A stretch of 64,000 nt of DNA from Roseimaritima ulvae (GTDB lineage Bacteria; Planctomycetota; Planctomycetia; Pirellulales; Pirellulaceae). The translations under genes and the position numbers were made by a program. The stretch lies in assembly GCF_008065135.1 (NCBI RefSeq), contig NZ_CP042914.1, positions 558,001 through 622,000 of the forward strand, given 5' to 3'. How positions within the stretch are numbered: the stretch's first letter is position 1; the number at the start of each line of letters is the position of its first letter. The notes below the pieces were generated by a model. That model was given only the letters and a program-made list of their open reading frames with translations. It had not been told where the DNA came from and did not search any database. Shown piece by piece: positions 28,182 through 36,938 of this stretch.

Positions 28182-28196
28182 ATGGGAGTCTTTTGG

Positions 28197-30629
28197 ATGG
28201 TGCGCGTTTGGTGGGTGGTGGCGATTGGGCTCGGCCTGACGTTGAGTTTGGCTCGCGGCGATTCGCTGCCCCGGCGGCAGTCGGCGGATTGGCAGGCGGA
28301 TTTGATTCGGTCCTTGATCGATGAGGAGATGCTGGATTCGGCTGAAGCGATTTGCGCGCGCCATTTCGCATCGACCGAAGCTTCCACCGACGATGCGGCT
28401 CGCTGGGCGATCCGCTGGTCGTCGGTGCGTGCCGCTCGCCTGACCTCTACTGCCGACTGGCAACCACAAGCCGCTTCGGCCGCGCGTCAGCCGATCGAGA
28501 AACTCTTGCAGGCCTATCCGGACCACGCACGTCGACCTTGGCTCGAAACCCAACTGGGGATCGTCGATATGGCGACCGTGCGACATGCCGTGCTGGCTCT
28601 GGCCATCACGCCCGGGCAGCAGGATCTGCAAGCCCGCGGACTGGACTTTGTGCGTTCGGCGCTGCGGCAATGGGAATCGACCGGCGACCAAATTCAGGCC
28701 CTTAACCCAGCTGGCGATGAAGATCTGCGAGCGTTGCAGCAGACTCTCGCCATCCAACGTGTTGAAGCGTTGTTGTGGCGCAGTCGGTTGTTCGTTTCCA
28801 GCAGTGACGACGCCATCGCCTCGGCCACCGAAGCCGAGCAGGAAGCTCGGCGGGCTTTATCGCAGATTGGGCCCGGAACACGGACGCACCAGAGAGTGAT
28901 GTTGTTGAGAGCCGAAGCGTTGACGGCGATGGGAAATCCCGACCAGGCCCTGCAAGCCTTGGACGATGTGCAAAGCTCGGCAAACGGCCAGCTGTCCGCC
29001 GAAGGACTCGCCTTGCAGATTCGTGCCCTGATGGCCAAGCAGGATTGGAACGCGGCAGCAACACAGTTAAACGCTTACTATGGGCCGGTGCCCGAACGGG
29101 CGCCGCGTTCCGTCGAATTGGATTTGACTAGGTTGGCTTTTATGCTGGCCAAGGTCGATTCGGGGGCCGACGCTCAAGGCCAGCGTGAACAGCGGCTCGC
29201 AGCGGTGGCGGATTGGCTGGACGCCATCGAACGCCGCAGCGGGGTGTATGCTCGCCGGCGGGGCGAAGCCGAGGCGCTGCGAGTGGTGCGGGTGAAACCG
29301 AACGGTGGAGACACCCGCTTGCTGGCCGCCGAAGCCGCGCGACAGCTGCGCAGTGGCAACACTCGCCAAGCCGGTCAGTTGTTGGCGCAGGCGGCCGCCG
29401 CGTCCGACGATGCCGCAGCCGCACTCAAGTACGCCGCCCAGGCCGCAGCGGTTTTAAAAAGTGTCGATCGGATAGCCGAGGCGGCGGAAGTGTTAACCGC
29501 CACCGCGATGCAGCATTCCCGCCACGAATCGGCGCCGGGGTTGCATCTTCAAGCCGCCTGGTTGATCGCCGAAGCGATGCGGCAGGATGGCGACAGCGAT
29601 GTCGCGGTGTTGCAATCGATTCTGGAGGCGACTGCACGCCGCTGGCCGGAAACGCCGGAAAGTCGCCAAGCTGTCGATTGGTTGGTGCGTTTGCTGGAAG
29701 CCAATCGAGGGTATGCCGACGCCGCCGGCTGGGTGTTGTCGGATCGCTATCCCCCCTCAGTAGCATCGATTCGTCAGGGCGGCCGGCTGTGGCAAGCCGC
29801 TTTGCGACAGCGGCTCGCTACCGAACAGGGCGCTGCCGAACAGGACGCTGTTGGCGAATTGCTGGATCAAGCGCTGGCGTCGTTGCAGAGTCCTGCCGCA
29901 GGGGAACCGGCCGAACGCTCCGCACAGCGGCGGGTGCAGCGGTTGCGACTGGTTGCGCTGTTTGCTCCGCCCGATGACCTGCGGCAGCGTTGGGGAGAGC
30001 TGGGCGTCGTTGCCGAAGATGCCTTTGCCGCATCACTGCTGAAGTTTCGTCGCGAGGCCGTCAACGCCGATACCTTGGTCGTTCCCGTCGAGGGAGTGGC
30101 TGCCGAAGACGCTCAATTGTGGCAGCAAACGCTGGCCGATGCGGTGCAGCGACTGCAGCGGGATGGTCAGGGCAATGCAGCGGAGCGAGCGCGATTGGGG
30201 AAAGGAATGTTACGCTTATTGGATGCGATGGACGAGCCGCCCGCTGGCGTCGAGCGTCTGCGAGCGCGAGCGCTGGCGTGGTCCGGGCAATGGCAACAAG
30301 CCGAGCAATTGTTTCAGAAACAAATCGATGCATCGCCGGGAGATTTGAAAGCGGTGCGAGCGGCCGCGGAAGGATTGGCCGAATCGGCGAACCCGCAAGC
30401 CAAACGCTTGGCCATCGAGTACTGGACACGAATCGCCGCCGGAGTGCCTCAGGGCTCCGGCGCTTGGCATCAGGCCAAGCTGGCCACGATCCGTCTGCAC
30501 TTGGCGGTGCAAGACCGCCAAGCCGCCATCAAGCTGGGGCGTTATGTATTGATCACCCGCCCGCCCGAGGACCAAGCCTTGCGCGAACAGTACGAACAAC
30601 TGTTACGCGAGGCCGGCGAGCAGCCCTGA
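28197..30629 (+). CDS. large secreted TPR-like helical repeat protein
   Basis: Protein of 810 aa. The ATG at 28197 has GGGAG eight bases upstream; an in-frame ATG at 28182 abuts the palindromic repeat and is less likely. A membrane or signal segment (VWWVVAIGLGLTLSLARG) opens the protein. The rest is almost entirely helical with Ala-rich TPR-like pairs (for example ALTAMGNPDQALQALDDVQ, AARQLRSGNTRQAGQLLAQAA, RALAWSGQWQQAEQLFQKQI). No enzymatic motif. It probably scaffolds protein contacts in the periplasm. Confidence 0.8.
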   Translation: MVRVWWVVAIGLGLTLSLARGDSLPRRQSADWQADLIRSLIDEEMLDSAEAICARHFASTEASTDDAARWAIRWSSVRAARLTSTADWQPQAASAARQPIEKLLQAYPDHARRPWLETQLGIVDMATVRHAVLALAITPGQQDLQARGLDFVRSALRQWESTGDQIQALNPAGDEDLRALQQTLAIQRVEALLWRSRLFVSSSDDAIASATEAEQEARRALSQIGPGTRTHQRVMLLRAEALTAMGNPDQALQALDDVQSSANGQLSAEGLALQIRALMAKQDWNAAATQLNAYYGPVPERAPRSVELDLTRLAFMLAKVDSGADAQGQREQRLAAVADWLDAIERRSGVYARRRGEAEALRVVRVKPNGGDTRLLAAEAARQLRSGNTRQAGQLLAQAAAASDDAAAALKYAAQAAAVLKSVDRIAEAAEVLTATAMQHSRHESAPGLHLQAAWLIAEAMRQDGDSDVAVLQSILEATARRWPETPESRQAVDWLVRLLEANRGYADAAGWVLSDRYPPSVASIRQGGRLWQAALRQRLATEQGAAEQDAVGELLDQALASLQSPAAGEPAERSAQRRVQRLRLVALFAPPDDLRQRWGELGVVAEDAFAASLLKFRREAVNADTLVVPVEGVAAEDAQLWQQTLADAVQRLQRDGQGNAAERARLGKGMLRLLDAMDEPPAGVERLRARALAWSGQWQQAEQLFQKQIDASPGDLKAVRAAAEGLAESANPQAKRLAIEYWTRIAAGVPQGSGAWHQAKLATIRLHLAVQDRQAAIKLGRYVLITRPPEDQALREQYEQLLREAGEQP

Positions 30630-30712
30630 TCCATGGTCGTCTTTCGCTCCGCGAAAGCAACGCACGGACTTTCGCTCGCGCAAACCCAAAACCCAAAACC
30701 TCCAACCGTACG

Positions 30713-31783
30713 CTACCAAGCTCTCGATACGCTGGCGATTACCGAGAAGTCGGTTTCCAGTTGGATGCCTTCCAGGTCCTGGGCGATGTTCGGCACGAGT
30801 TCCAGGTTCAGGTAGCACTTATTGATGATGGCTTGGGTGCCGATGCCGATGTTGTACCAGTAACCGCCACGGAACGATTCCACGTTGGTGGCGATCATCA
30901 TGTTGTTGGCCGTGGGGTCGGCGCCGTCGAAGTTGGTCCGCCAGATGTGTTCGCCGCGGAGCGAAACCGCCCAGTTTTCGGTCAGCAGGACGCTGGTCCA
31001 GGAGCTCAAGCGGAACTCGTTGCTGACGCTGTACCCGCGATAATTTTTGCCGATCGGCAGGTCGGTTTGGAACTGCACACCTCCGGACCACCATTCGCCG
31101 TAGCGTTTGTAGGTGATGCCGGGCCGAGCGTTAAAGGTGCCGCTGCCCAGTCGCATCGGGTATGGCAGGGGCTGCGAGACCGCTCCGCCGCTGGGGATGG
31201 TGGTCTCGCGGTAGATGTCGCCGGTGGGCACGCTGCAGCCGAGGTTAAAGATCAGATCGTGGCAATCGTCGCTGTATAAGCGAAGTAGTGCGCCCAGCGT
31301 CATGTCACCGAAGCCACTGTTGTGCGTCGTGAACGAGGTGCCTCGGTTGACGCCCGCCATATCACCGCGGATGTGGTCCATGGTCAGGCTGGGCAGCATC
31401 AGCATCGTGTACAGCGTGACGTCGTCCGACGCGCCGTACATGATGTGCATCATGTGCATTTCCATGGTCATCTGCGTGGGGGCCGCGCCGGCGTTGGTGC
31501 GGATACCGTCGACAACGATTCCGGGCGGTCCGCCGGCCGGTCCGATGGCGGCTTGGTCCGACACGGTGACATCGCCGATGCGATTGTCTTCCATGTACAT
31601 GTTCATGTACTTGTATTCGACCATCCACTCGCCGCGCTCATGCAGGTGGTCGCCCATGATGCCCGCCGGCGCGTGCTTGTCGGCCAAGCTCTTGCGGTTT
31701 CCGTCGGCCGTGGCCAGTGGGGAAAACGCGATCGTGGATAGTGTCAGGGTGAGCGAGCAGGCGAGCAGCGAACGCAACTTCAT
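30713..31783 (-). CDS. outer-membrane beta-barrel protein, Met-rich
   Basis: Exported protein of 356 aa. AAGGAG eight bases before the ATG at 31783 fixes the start; the longer frame to 31906 is not used. Signal peptide MKLRSLLACSLTLTLSTIAFSPLATA. The mature protein shows alternating aromatic/hydrophobic strands and ends VIASVSRAW, an aromatic C-terminus suitable for outer-membrane insertion. A Met/His-rich part (YMNMYMEDN, MTMEMHMMHIM) could bind copper or another soft metal. The overall pattern resembles the barrel family used for phenol-degradation MetA-type proteins (PF13557); that assignment is by memory and moderate. Confidence 0.75.
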   Translation of the reverse strand: MKLRSLLACSLTLTLSTIAFSPLATADGNRKSLADKHAPAGIMGDHLHERGEWMVEYKYMNMYMEDNRIGDVTVSDQAAIGPAGGPPGIVVDGIRTNAGAAPTQMTMEMHMMHIMYGASDDVTLYTMLMLPSLTMDHIRGDMAGVNRGTSFTTHNSGFGDMTLGALLRLYSDDCHDLIFNLGCSVPTGDIYRETTIPSGGAVSQPLPYPMRLGSGTFNARPGITYKRYGEWWSGGVQFQTDLPIGKNYRGYSVSNEFRLSSWTSVLLTENWAVSLRGEHIWRTNFDGADPTANNMMIATNVESFRGGYWYNIGIGTQAIINKCYLNLELVPNIAQDLEGIQLETDFSVIASVSRAW

Positions 31784-32219
31784 GGGGTGGACTCCTTTCC
31801 GGCGACGGTGGGCAACAGGAAAGGTATCGACGCCTGACGAGCCGGAATGAACGTGCAGCCCGTGTGGGCTGAGCCGTCGAGGGGGCTGGAGCGGCACGAC
31901 CCGCACAACCGCTATCGGTTGCCAGGTTTGGCCGTAGCCGAAGTCGCCAGACTTTGGACCTTTTCGCCGCCCCGCCCCGATCTCTGGGGGACGTGAAATG
32001 AATTACTGCAGCATTGGACCTTGGGGCCGCTTCCTTCACCCTCCTTTTTAAGGAGGGTCGAGCCTTAGCGAGGGGAGGTTTTTCTGGAGTTTGCAGCGGC
32101 GCGGTCGCCCTCTCCTCGCTGACGCTCGACTCTCCCAGAGGGAGAGTGAAGTGAATCCGGCATTAATACACTTCACGTCCCGCGAGATCGGCTACGCATA
32201 TATGAGGCCTGGCAAACCC
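31784..32219. repeat. intergenic region with two dispersed repeat families
   Basis: No gene. 31934-31958 is an exact copy of GTAGCCGAAGTCGCCAGA... from 5481. 32035-32092 (CCCTCCTTTTTAAGGAGGGTCG, then AGCCTTAGCGAGGGGAGG) and 32093-32150 (CCTCTCCTCGCTGACGCTCG, then ACTCTCCCAGAGGGAGAG) are an inverted pair of the family at 23890 and 36835. Confidence 0.75.
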
Positions 32220-33197
32220 CTACAGGTGCGCCGCCACATCTTGTAGGGCGTCAACCAATTCCCGCATGTGGGTGTAGCGATCATTGGGTCGCTTGGCGAT
32301 GGCCTTAAGGACGATGTCGTCAATCGCCGGCGGGACATCGTCGCGGGTGCCTCGTTGGCTGGGCGGCGGCAGTTCGCGGTGGCAAATGTTATCGAAGGTT
32401 TCGTCGATGGTCCGTCCTTTGAAGGGCTCGCACAGCGTTAGCATCTCGTACAGCACCACGCCGACACTGAAAACATCCGTACGCTCATCGATGGTGCGAT
32501 TGCCGCGAACTTGTTCGGGCGACATGTACAACGGCGTGCCGGGCCGCACGCCCTGTTGGGTCAGGGCTTGCAGCTGATCCTTATCGTCGGCGACGCGCAG
32601 AACGCTGGCACCGATGGCTGGATTTTCGTCGACGTGTCCCCACACCTTGGCCACGCCCCAGTCGAGCAGGATGACTTCACCAAAATTGCCAACCCAGATG
32701 TTCTCGGGCTTTACATCTCGATGGATCACGCCACGCAGGTGCGCGTAAGCCAAAGCTTGACAGACGTTACTGACGATTTCGATGCGTTCGCGCACCGGGT
32801 ACATTGTTAGCGTCTGAGGATCGTTGCGAGCGACGCGTTTGAGAACTTCAAAAAAGTTCTCGCCCGAAATCCGTTTCATGGTGAAAAACAGCCCCTCTTT
32901 GGGATCGTCACCGATCTCGTAAACGGGCACCGTGTTGGGGTGCTGCAACTGGGCGGTGACGCGAGCTTCACGCAGAAAGCGACGTCGTTCGTGGCGATCG
33001 CGACAGACATTGGGCAGCAGGGTTTTGACCGCGACGGTACGACCTACCACCGTATCAATACAACTCCGCAGCAGTGCGTTTCCGCCACGAGCCATTTCGC
33101 GAAAATTGCTATATCGAGCCAACCCAGGCGGAATCGGGTCCGGCAACTCGGGGTCGGTCGACGAGAGGATGATTTCGGAGGGGTGTGAAAAAGACAT
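32220..33197 (-). CDS. Hanks-type Ser/Thr protein kinase, cytoplasmic, degenerate P-loop
   Basis: Kinase of 325 aa with no membrane segment. Conserved: VAVKTL (Lys that binds ATP), HRDVKPEN (catalytic loop), GTPLYMSPEQ and DVFSVGVVLYEM. Unusual: the glycine loop reads REMARGGNALLRSC in place of GxGxxGxV, and the DFG motif is DWG. The first may weaken ATP binding; DWG is common in planctomycete kinases of this group. It therefore could be a poor kinase or one activated by a partner. Upstream on its strand lies a palindromic repeat; the downstream side is repeat DNA. The substrate is unknown. Confidence 0.88.
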   Translation of the reverse strand: MSFSHPSEIILSSTDPELPDPIPPGLARYSNFREMARGGNALLRSCIDTVVGRTVAVKTLLPNVCRDRHERRRFLREARVTAQLQHPNTVPVYEIGDDPKEGLFFTMKRISGENFFEVLKRVARNDPQTLTMYPVRERIEIVSNVCQALAYAHLRGVIHRDVKPENIWVGNFGEVILLDWGVAKVWGHVDENPAIGASVLRVADDKDQLQALTQQGVRPGTPLYMSPEQVRGNRTIDERTDVFSVGVVLYEMLTLCEPFKGRTIDETFDNICHRELPPPSQRGTRDDVPPAIDDIVLKAIAKRPNDRYTHMRELVDALQDVAAHL

Positions 33198-33254
33198 CGC
33201 TTTCCATTTCGGCAGACGAACCCGTACTTTATACCATGGTTACCGAGGGGAGTT

Positions 33255-33314
33255 CATGGTCGTTGTTCGCTCCGCGAACAAAACGTTACGTTCGCGGAGC
33301 GAACGACGACCATG
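33255..33314. repeat. palindromic repeat (GTCGTTCGCTCCGCGAAC family), full copy
   Basis: CATGGTCGTTGTTCGCTCCG is mirrored by CGGAGCGAACGACGACCATG with a short ACAAAACGTTACG loop. Almost the whole element is self-complementary. It lies between the kinase start and the glutamine synthetase terminator. Confidence 0.88.
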
Positions 33315-33320
33315 ATGCCA

Positions 33321-33356
33321 ACAAAAATACCCCGTGCAAGCGAGCTTGCACGGGGT
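33321..33356 (-). terminator. rho-independent terminator of glnII
   Basis: ACCCCGTGCAAG (33329-33340) and CTTGCACGGGGT (33345-33356) form a perfect 12-bp stem with loop CGAG. On the minus strand it is followed by ATTTTTGT, so it ends transcription from the glutamine synthetase gene. Confidence 0.9.
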
Positions 33357-33382
33357 CTGCTATTTGATGTGTGAAGTTTGGG

Positions 33383-34408
33383 TTAGGCAGGCGTGCCGAC
33401 CTTAGCGCTTCGCACGGTGTTGATGATGGCCGATGCGACCATGTAGGGATCGGCGTTGGAGGCCGGACGGCGGTCTTCCAACCAGCCCTTCCAGCCGCGT
33501 TCGACGGTGGCGATCGGAATCCGGATCGAGGCACCGCGGTCCGACACGCCGTAGCTGAACTTGTCGATCGACTGGGTTTCGTGCAGACCCGTCAGACGCT
33601 GGTCGTTGTCCGCACCGTAAACGTCGATGTGTTCTTGGATGCGAGGCTGGAAAGCGTTGCAGACCTGCTCGTAAACTTCTTGGCTGCCACAGGTACGCAG
33701 CAAGCTGTTGGAGAAGTTGGCGTGCATGCCGCTGCCGTTCCAGTCGCCCTGAACCGGTTTGCAGTGCCAGTTGATCGATACGCTGTGCGCTTCGGCGACG
33801 CGTTCGAGCAGGTACCGAGCCACCCAAACTTCGTCTCCGGCACGCTTGGCGCTCTTGGCAAACACCTGGAATTCCCACTGACCCATCATCACTTCGGCGT
33901 TGATGCCTTCGACGTTCAGGCCCGATTCCAGGCACAGTTCCAGGTGCTCTTCGACGATTTCACGTCCAATGGCTTTGCCGGATCCGACGCTGCAGTAGTA
34001 CGGTCCCTGAGGCGCGGGGAAACCTTCGGCGGGAAAGCCGATCGGTTTGTTGGTGTCGGGGTTCCAGATCGTGTATTCCTGTTCGAAGCCGAACCAGAAG
34101 TCGTCGTCGTCATCCATGATGGTGGAGCGACCGTTGGTGCGGTGCGGCGTGCCATCGGAATTCATGACTTCGCACATGACCAAAAAGCCCTTGCCCAGAC
34201 GGCCCGGATCGGGGTAGCAGGCAACGGGTTTCAGCAGGCAGTCGCTGGAGTTGCCGGCGGCTTGCTGAGTCGACGAACCGTCGAAGGACCAGACTTCCGC
34301 ATCTTCCACATTGCCGCTGAAGTCATCAACGACTTTGGTTTTGCTGCGAAGCGTTTGGGTCGGTTGATAGCCATCCAACCAGATGTACTCTAACTTGCAT
34401 TTCGTCAT
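33383..34408 (-). CDS. glnII: glutamine synthetase type II (eukaryotic type)
   Basis: Makes glutamine from glutamate and ammonia, 341 aa, the normal length for GSII. Key blocks: WSFDGSSTQQA (substrate loop), FGFEQEYTIW (metal-binding Glu residues), GPYYCSVG, NAEVMMGQWEFQV, NGSGMHANFS and DRGASIRIP. The ATG at 34408 has GGGA seven bases upstream; a GTG three bases earlier is the alternative. A strong terminator follows. The upstream region has a candidate sigma-54 promoter, consistent with nitrogen control. A type III enzyme is encoded at 17942, so this genome has at least two unrelated glutamine synthetases. Confidence 0.95.
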   Translation of the reverse strand: MTKCKLEYIWLDGYQPTQTLRSKTKVVDDFSGNVEDAEVWSFDGSSTQQAAGNSSDCLLKPVACYPDPGRLGKGFLVMCEVMNSDGTPHRTNGRSTIMDDDDDFWFGFEQEYTIWNPDTNKPIGFPAEGFPAPQGPYYCSVGSGKAIGREIVEEHLELCLESGLNVEGINAEVMMGQWEFQVFAKSAKRAGDEVWVARYLLERVAEAHSVSINWHCKPVQGDWNGSGMHANFSNSLLRTCGSQEVYEQVCNAFQPRIQEHIDVYGADNDQRLTGLHETQSIDKFSYGVSDRGASIRIPIATVERGWKGWLEDRRPASNADPYMVASAIINTVRSAKVGTPA

Positions 34409-34749
34409 CACGGATTCCCAAGTGATTTGGTGGAAACAGTATCCTCCTGAACAAATTTCACGTATCCGGCCTCGCGGAAAACGGAATCACGTGAATCCTA
34501 CGTTGCCGACCGATCAAGGTTTTTTGCATCCCGCTTGCCTTCAGGATGCCGCTTCACCGCTCGACAGCTATAGAATACCCTTAATCGCAAAAAATAAAAA
34601 GCCGTTGGCAGATAAAGTGCCGCAAATACCTCTGTGAGGACGTTAATGCTGTCTTGGTGACCGCAGTTTAGCTGCCTGCCCCGTTCGCTAGCGTTCCGCG
34701 GTCTGTCCCACGTTCTGGCGAACGTCGCTGCCGGCGTGCTGGGACTGCA
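34409..34749 (-). promoter_or_regulatory. glnII upstream region with candidate sigma-54 promoter
   Basis: On the minus strand AGGCAAGCGGGATGCAA (34541 down to 34525) matches the -24/-12 consensus TGGCACG-N4-TTGCA at 13 of 16 positions, with GG and GC ten bases apart. Transcription would begin near 34513, giving a leader of about 105 nt. The rest of the interval, 34660-34749, holds a decayed copy of the GTTCTGGCGAACG repeat family and no gene. Confidence 0.45.
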
Positions 34750-36780
34750 CTAGACGTTGGCTCGGCCGCGGGGGCCCAGTCGACCAAACATCCGGTCCAG
34801 CTCGTCGCGGCTGAAAAACAATGCCGTGGGGCGGCCATGGGGGCAATGATGCGTGTCCTGGTACAAATCCCGCTGCTCAAGCAGGCTGGTGATCTCTTCG
34901 GCCGCCAGTCGGTCGCCGGCTTTAATCGCGGCCTTGCAAGCGATCGTATGCAGCAAATGGTCCAGCAGGTCGCGGATTTCCGGATCCTTGCCGGCGGCGA
35001 TGATCGATTCGAGCGATTGCCGCAGCACTTCGCTGGGGCTGAGGTTGGCCAGCATGGCCGGATAGGACTGTACCAGCACGGTATCGCCGCCAAAGGGCTC
35101 GATTTCGATCCCGACTTTGTCCAGGACGTCCTTGGCATCCAGGGCGGCCGTTTGTTCGGCGGGCGTCAGCGAGACCGGTTCGGGAACCAACAGCCGCTGG
35201 GTTTCGATGCCCTCGCCCAGCACTTTTTCGCGGATTCGCTCGTACAGCACGCGTTCATGCAGGGCGTGTTGATCGACCACCACCATGCCCTTCTCGTCCT
35301 GAGTGACCAAGTAGCGATTGTGGACCTGCAGTCCCAGATGGCTCAGCGGCGGCGAATGCGCGGGGTCGGTCCGGCCGACCGCCGACAGCGGGTCGCCACC
35401 GTGCGTCCCATCGGCGGAGGGCAGCACGCCCGGCTGGCCCATGGTTTGTTCCCAAGGTGCGGCCGGGTCGGAACTCGGTTGGCCCGCATCCGCGGCACCG
35501 GGGCCAAGCCCGCCGCTGTGGGCGGCGGGCAGCGAACCGGCGACGCTGCTGGGGCCGTCGGCGAAAGGTTGGAACTGGGGGACGCCGCTGAGGCTGGCGG
35601 CGATCGGCGGAGCGGTGGTTCCGGTACGCGCCCAATCGATGACATTCTGACGCTGGGAGGCTTCCACCGAGGGGGCCATGCCCAGCGCGCTGCCGCTGGG
35701 CAGCGGCGCTGTCGATTCGCTATTGGTCGCGTCGCCGTTGGATGCATCGGATGAGGCGGCGGGGCTGGACGGCCCAACCCGCATCGTCATGTCGGTGGAC
35801 AGGAAACGATGGCGGAGCGTTTGTAGGACGCGGCTGTAAATACGGCCGCCGTCGGTAAAGCGAACTTCCAGCTTGCAGGGGTGCACATTGACGTCGACCA
35901 TTTCTGGCGGAATCGACACCCGCAGAAAGCCGACAGGAAAACGGCCCACCATCAACAGTCCCCGGTAAGCTTCCCCGAGGGCATGTTGCAGCGAGCGATC
36001 GCGGATGAAGCGGCCATTTAAAAACAGGTACTGCATGCGATTGTTGCCGCGACTGACGGCGGGGTCGCAGGCGTAGCCCGAGATGCGAATCTGGCCGTCG
36101 TCGCTGTCCAGCGGGATCAGCGAGTCGGAGACCTCGCCCCCGAAAAAGGCTTCGATGCGATCCACCCAGCGTTCGGTTTGCGGCAGGTCGTAAAGCGTCT
36201 TGTCGCCGTTGCTGAGCACCATGTGGATTTGCGGATTGGCCAGCGCCAGCCGTGTAAAGGCTTCCACAATATGGCCGCGTTCGGTTTGCGGGGTCCGCAG
36301 GAATTTGCGCCGCACGGGGGTGTTGAAAAACAGGTTGCGGATTTCGATCGAGGTGCCTTGAGGACAACCGCAGGGCGCCACCGGTTCCAGGACGCCACCG
36401 CGAATCCGCAACTCGGCGCCTTCGCTGCCCGCCTCGGTGCGGCTGCGGATCAGCATTTGCGAAACCGAAGCGATCGACGCCAAAGCTTCCCCGCGGAAAC
36501 CCAGCGTGCCGACGTGAAACAGCGAGTCATCGTCGGGTAGTTTGCTGGTGGCATGACTGGTCACGGCCAGCGGCAACTGTTCGGCGGAAATCCCGCAACC
36601 GTCGTCGCTCACTCGAATCCGTTCGGTGCCGCCTTTTTCGATCAGCAACTCGATTCGCCGCGCCCCCGCATCGACGCTGTTCTCCAGCAGTTCTTTGACC
36701 ACGGAAGCCGGCCGTTCGATGACCTCGCCGGCAGCGATTTGATTGACAAGATTCGGCGGTAATTGGCGGATAGTAGGCAT
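34750..36780 (-). CDS. mutL: DNA mismatch repair protein MutL, endonuclease type
   Basis: Mismatch-repair protein of 676 aa. The N-terminal GHKL ATPase has NQIAAGEVIERPASVVKELL, DDGCGI and GFRGEALASI, followed by NVHPCKLEVRF. A Pro/Ser/Ala-rich linker covers about residues 335-480. The C-terminal domain carries the nicking motif D-Q-H-A-x2-E-x4-E (DQHALHERVLYE) and the companion metal-binding motifs ACKAAIKAGD and CPHGRPT, so this MutL is predicted to nick DNA itself, as in bacteria without MutH. The nearest gene in the same direction is more than 150 bp away, so it appears to stand alone. Confidence 0.96.
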   Translation of the reverse strand: MPTIRQLPPNLVNQIAAGEVIERPASVVKELLENSVDAGARRIELLIEKGGTERIRVSDDGCGISAEQLPLAVTSHATSKLPDDDSLFHVGTLGFRGEALASIASVSQMLIRSRTEAGSEGAELRIRGGVLEPVAPCGCPQGTSIEIRNLFFNTPVRRKFLRTPQTERGHIVEAFTRLALANPQIHMVLSNGDKTLYDLPQTERWVDRIEAFFGGEVSDSLIPLDSDDGQIRISGYACDPAVSRGNNRMQYLFLNGRFIRDRSLQHALGEAYRGLLMVGRFPVGFLRVSIPPEMVDVNVHPCKLEVRFTDGGRIYSRVLQTLRHRFLSTDMTMRVGPSSPAASSDASNGDATNSESTAPLPSGSALGMAPSVEASQRQNVIDWARTGTTAPPIAASLSGVPQFQPFADGPSSVAGSLPAAHSGGLGPGAADAGQPSSDPAAPWEQTMGQPGVLPSADGTHGGDPLSAVGRTDPAHSPPLSHLGLQVHNRYLVTQDEKGMVVVDQHALHERVLYERIREKVLGEGIETQRLLVPEPVSLTPAEQTAALDAKDVLDKVGIEIEPFGGDTVLVQSYPAMLANLSPSEVLRQSLESIIAAGKDPEIRDLLDHLLHTIACKAAIKAGDRLAAEEITSLLEQRDLYQDTHHCPHGRPTALFFSRDELDRMFGRLGPRGRANV

Positions 36781-36834
36781 GCCCTTAGTTTAAGGCGTGC
36801 CGGGTATTGAGCAACCGAGGTAGTCGTCACTGCT

Positions 36835-36892
36835 TCATTCTCCCTCTGGGAGAGTCGAGCGTCAGCGAGGAGAGGGCGACCGCGCCGCTGCA
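36835..36892 (+). repeat. single copy of the GAGAGTCGAGCGTCAGCGAGG family
   Basis: CATTCTCCCTCTGGGAGAGT, CGAGCGTCAGCGAGGAGAGG and GCGACCGCGCCGCTGCA match the 32093-32150 copy in reverse complement. It sits upstream of mutL and downstream of the Gfo/Idh/MocA gene. Confidence 0.8.
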
Positions 36893-36938
36893 CAAGTCAT
36901 AGAAACCTCCCCCCGCAGCTAGAAATTCCGCCAGGTGC

